Positions 6,456 to 6,812 of a stretch of DNA of 6,812 nt are shown here, piece by piece (position 1 is the first letter of the stretch; every line of letters starts with the position of its first letter). Source of the stretch: JAKFFN01 sp036675025. Lineage in GTDB: Bacteria > Sumerlaeota > Sumerlaeia > Sumerlaeales > Sumerlaeaceae. The position numbers were made by a program, and so were the translations under genes. The notes beneath the pieces were generated by a model. That model worked only from the letters and a program-made list of their open reading frames with translations. It had not been told where the DNA came from and did not search any database. The stretch covers positions 1-6,812 of the forward strand of contig JAKFFN010000164.1 in NCBI GenBank assembly GCA_036675025.1, read 5' to 3'.

Positions 6456-6812
6456 CTATAGACCTACACGCGGTGTTACCGCTTTCCGGCGGCGGGCCTG
6501 CATGTCGAGGTAGATGGATAGCGCCAGGTACATTGCGGGATATAGCAGCGAGACCGCGGTAATCCACAGCGGAATCTCATGGTAACGGTAGATCATCCAG
6601 GCAAGCAGAACGGTCCATGCTCCTGCGCCAATGAGCATCGGGATTTTCCACGGCGGCGGCGCAAGGTTTGGATAGATGAATCGCACAGGCAGCACCGTTA
6701 GAATTGTGAGTATAGCAATAAGGATAGCGCCCGGCCAGGGGCCCGTTGCCGGATACAAGAGTCCGATATAAAAAGCGACAATGTTCCAGTAAGATGGAAA
6801 CCCGAGAAAAAA
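6456..6812 (-). CDS. pcs: Phosphatidylcholine synthase-like CDP-alcohol phosphatidyltransferase, C-terminal part
   Basis: The last 118 residues of a membrane protein, open to the window edge and ending in TAG at 6456-6458. It begins FFLGFPSYWNIVAFY and continues with LTILTVLPVRFIYPNL, closely resembling the FSGFPVVWN and LTFLPINFLHP segments I recall from rhizobial Pcs. Pcs condenses choline with CDP-diacylglycerol to make phosphatidylcholine in the inner membrane. About four hydrophobic helices are visible (near 11-20, 27-46, 57-75 and 82-103), followed by a basic tail (QARRRK). The catalytic CDP-alcohol motif (DG-x2-AR-x8-G-x3-D-x3-D) would be upstream, outside the window, so activity cannot be judged and a related transferase such as phosphatidylserine synthase is possible. 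The ABC exporter gene follows after 260 bases on the same strand. Confidence 0.7.
   Translation of the reverse strand, partial: FFLGFPSYWNIVAFYIGLLYPATGPWPGAILIAILTILTVLPVRFIYPNLAPPPWKIPMLIGAGAWTVLLAWMIYRYHEIPLWITAVSLLYPAMYLALSIYLDMQARRRKAVTPRVGL

Overview
The window reads like a piece of a Gram-negative bacterial chromosome of moderately high GC. A proteobacterium is my best guess and a gammaproteobacterium is plausible. The reasons are an RhaT-type sugar/proton symporter, a phosphatidylcholine-synthase-like enzyme, an MsbA-type lipid-exporter-like ABC protein, and a thioredoxin that recalls TrxC but is membrane-anchored. No rRNA, tRNA, CRISPR array, insertion sequence or phage gene was recognised. 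Both ends of the window cut through genes.

Layout. Positions 1-2376 hold a two-gene minus-strand unit for sugar use: an L-arabinose-isomerase-family enzyme (TTG start with a strong Shine-Dalgarno) followed 18 bases later by an RhaT-like symporter that runs off the left edge. A 176-base divergent spacer (2377-2552) separates it from a plus-strand gene (2553-3674). That gene encodes a four-cysteine zinc ribbon, one membrane helix, a long Ala/Pro linker and a C-terminal WCGPC thioredoxin domain. A hairpin and T-tract overlapping its stop codon look like an intrinsic terminator.

Next come one small unrecognised plus-strand gene (3702-3941) and possibly a second (3938-4093) joined to it by an ATGA overlap. 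A GC-rich, palindrome-rich convergent spacer (4094-4290) follows. The minus strand then carries a complete half-size ABC exporter with all ATP-site motifs intact (4291-6195). After a 260-base spacer comes the C-terminal part of a Pcs-like CDP-alcohol phosphatidyltransferase (6456 to the right edge).

How the genes fit together. The left pair probably imports and isomerises a sugar, with the exact sugar unresolved because the two families point to different substrates. The right pair are both membrane-lipid-related by family, but the gap between them means co-transcription is only a possibility. The thioredoxin fusion and the small genes next to it are the least ordinary part of the window.
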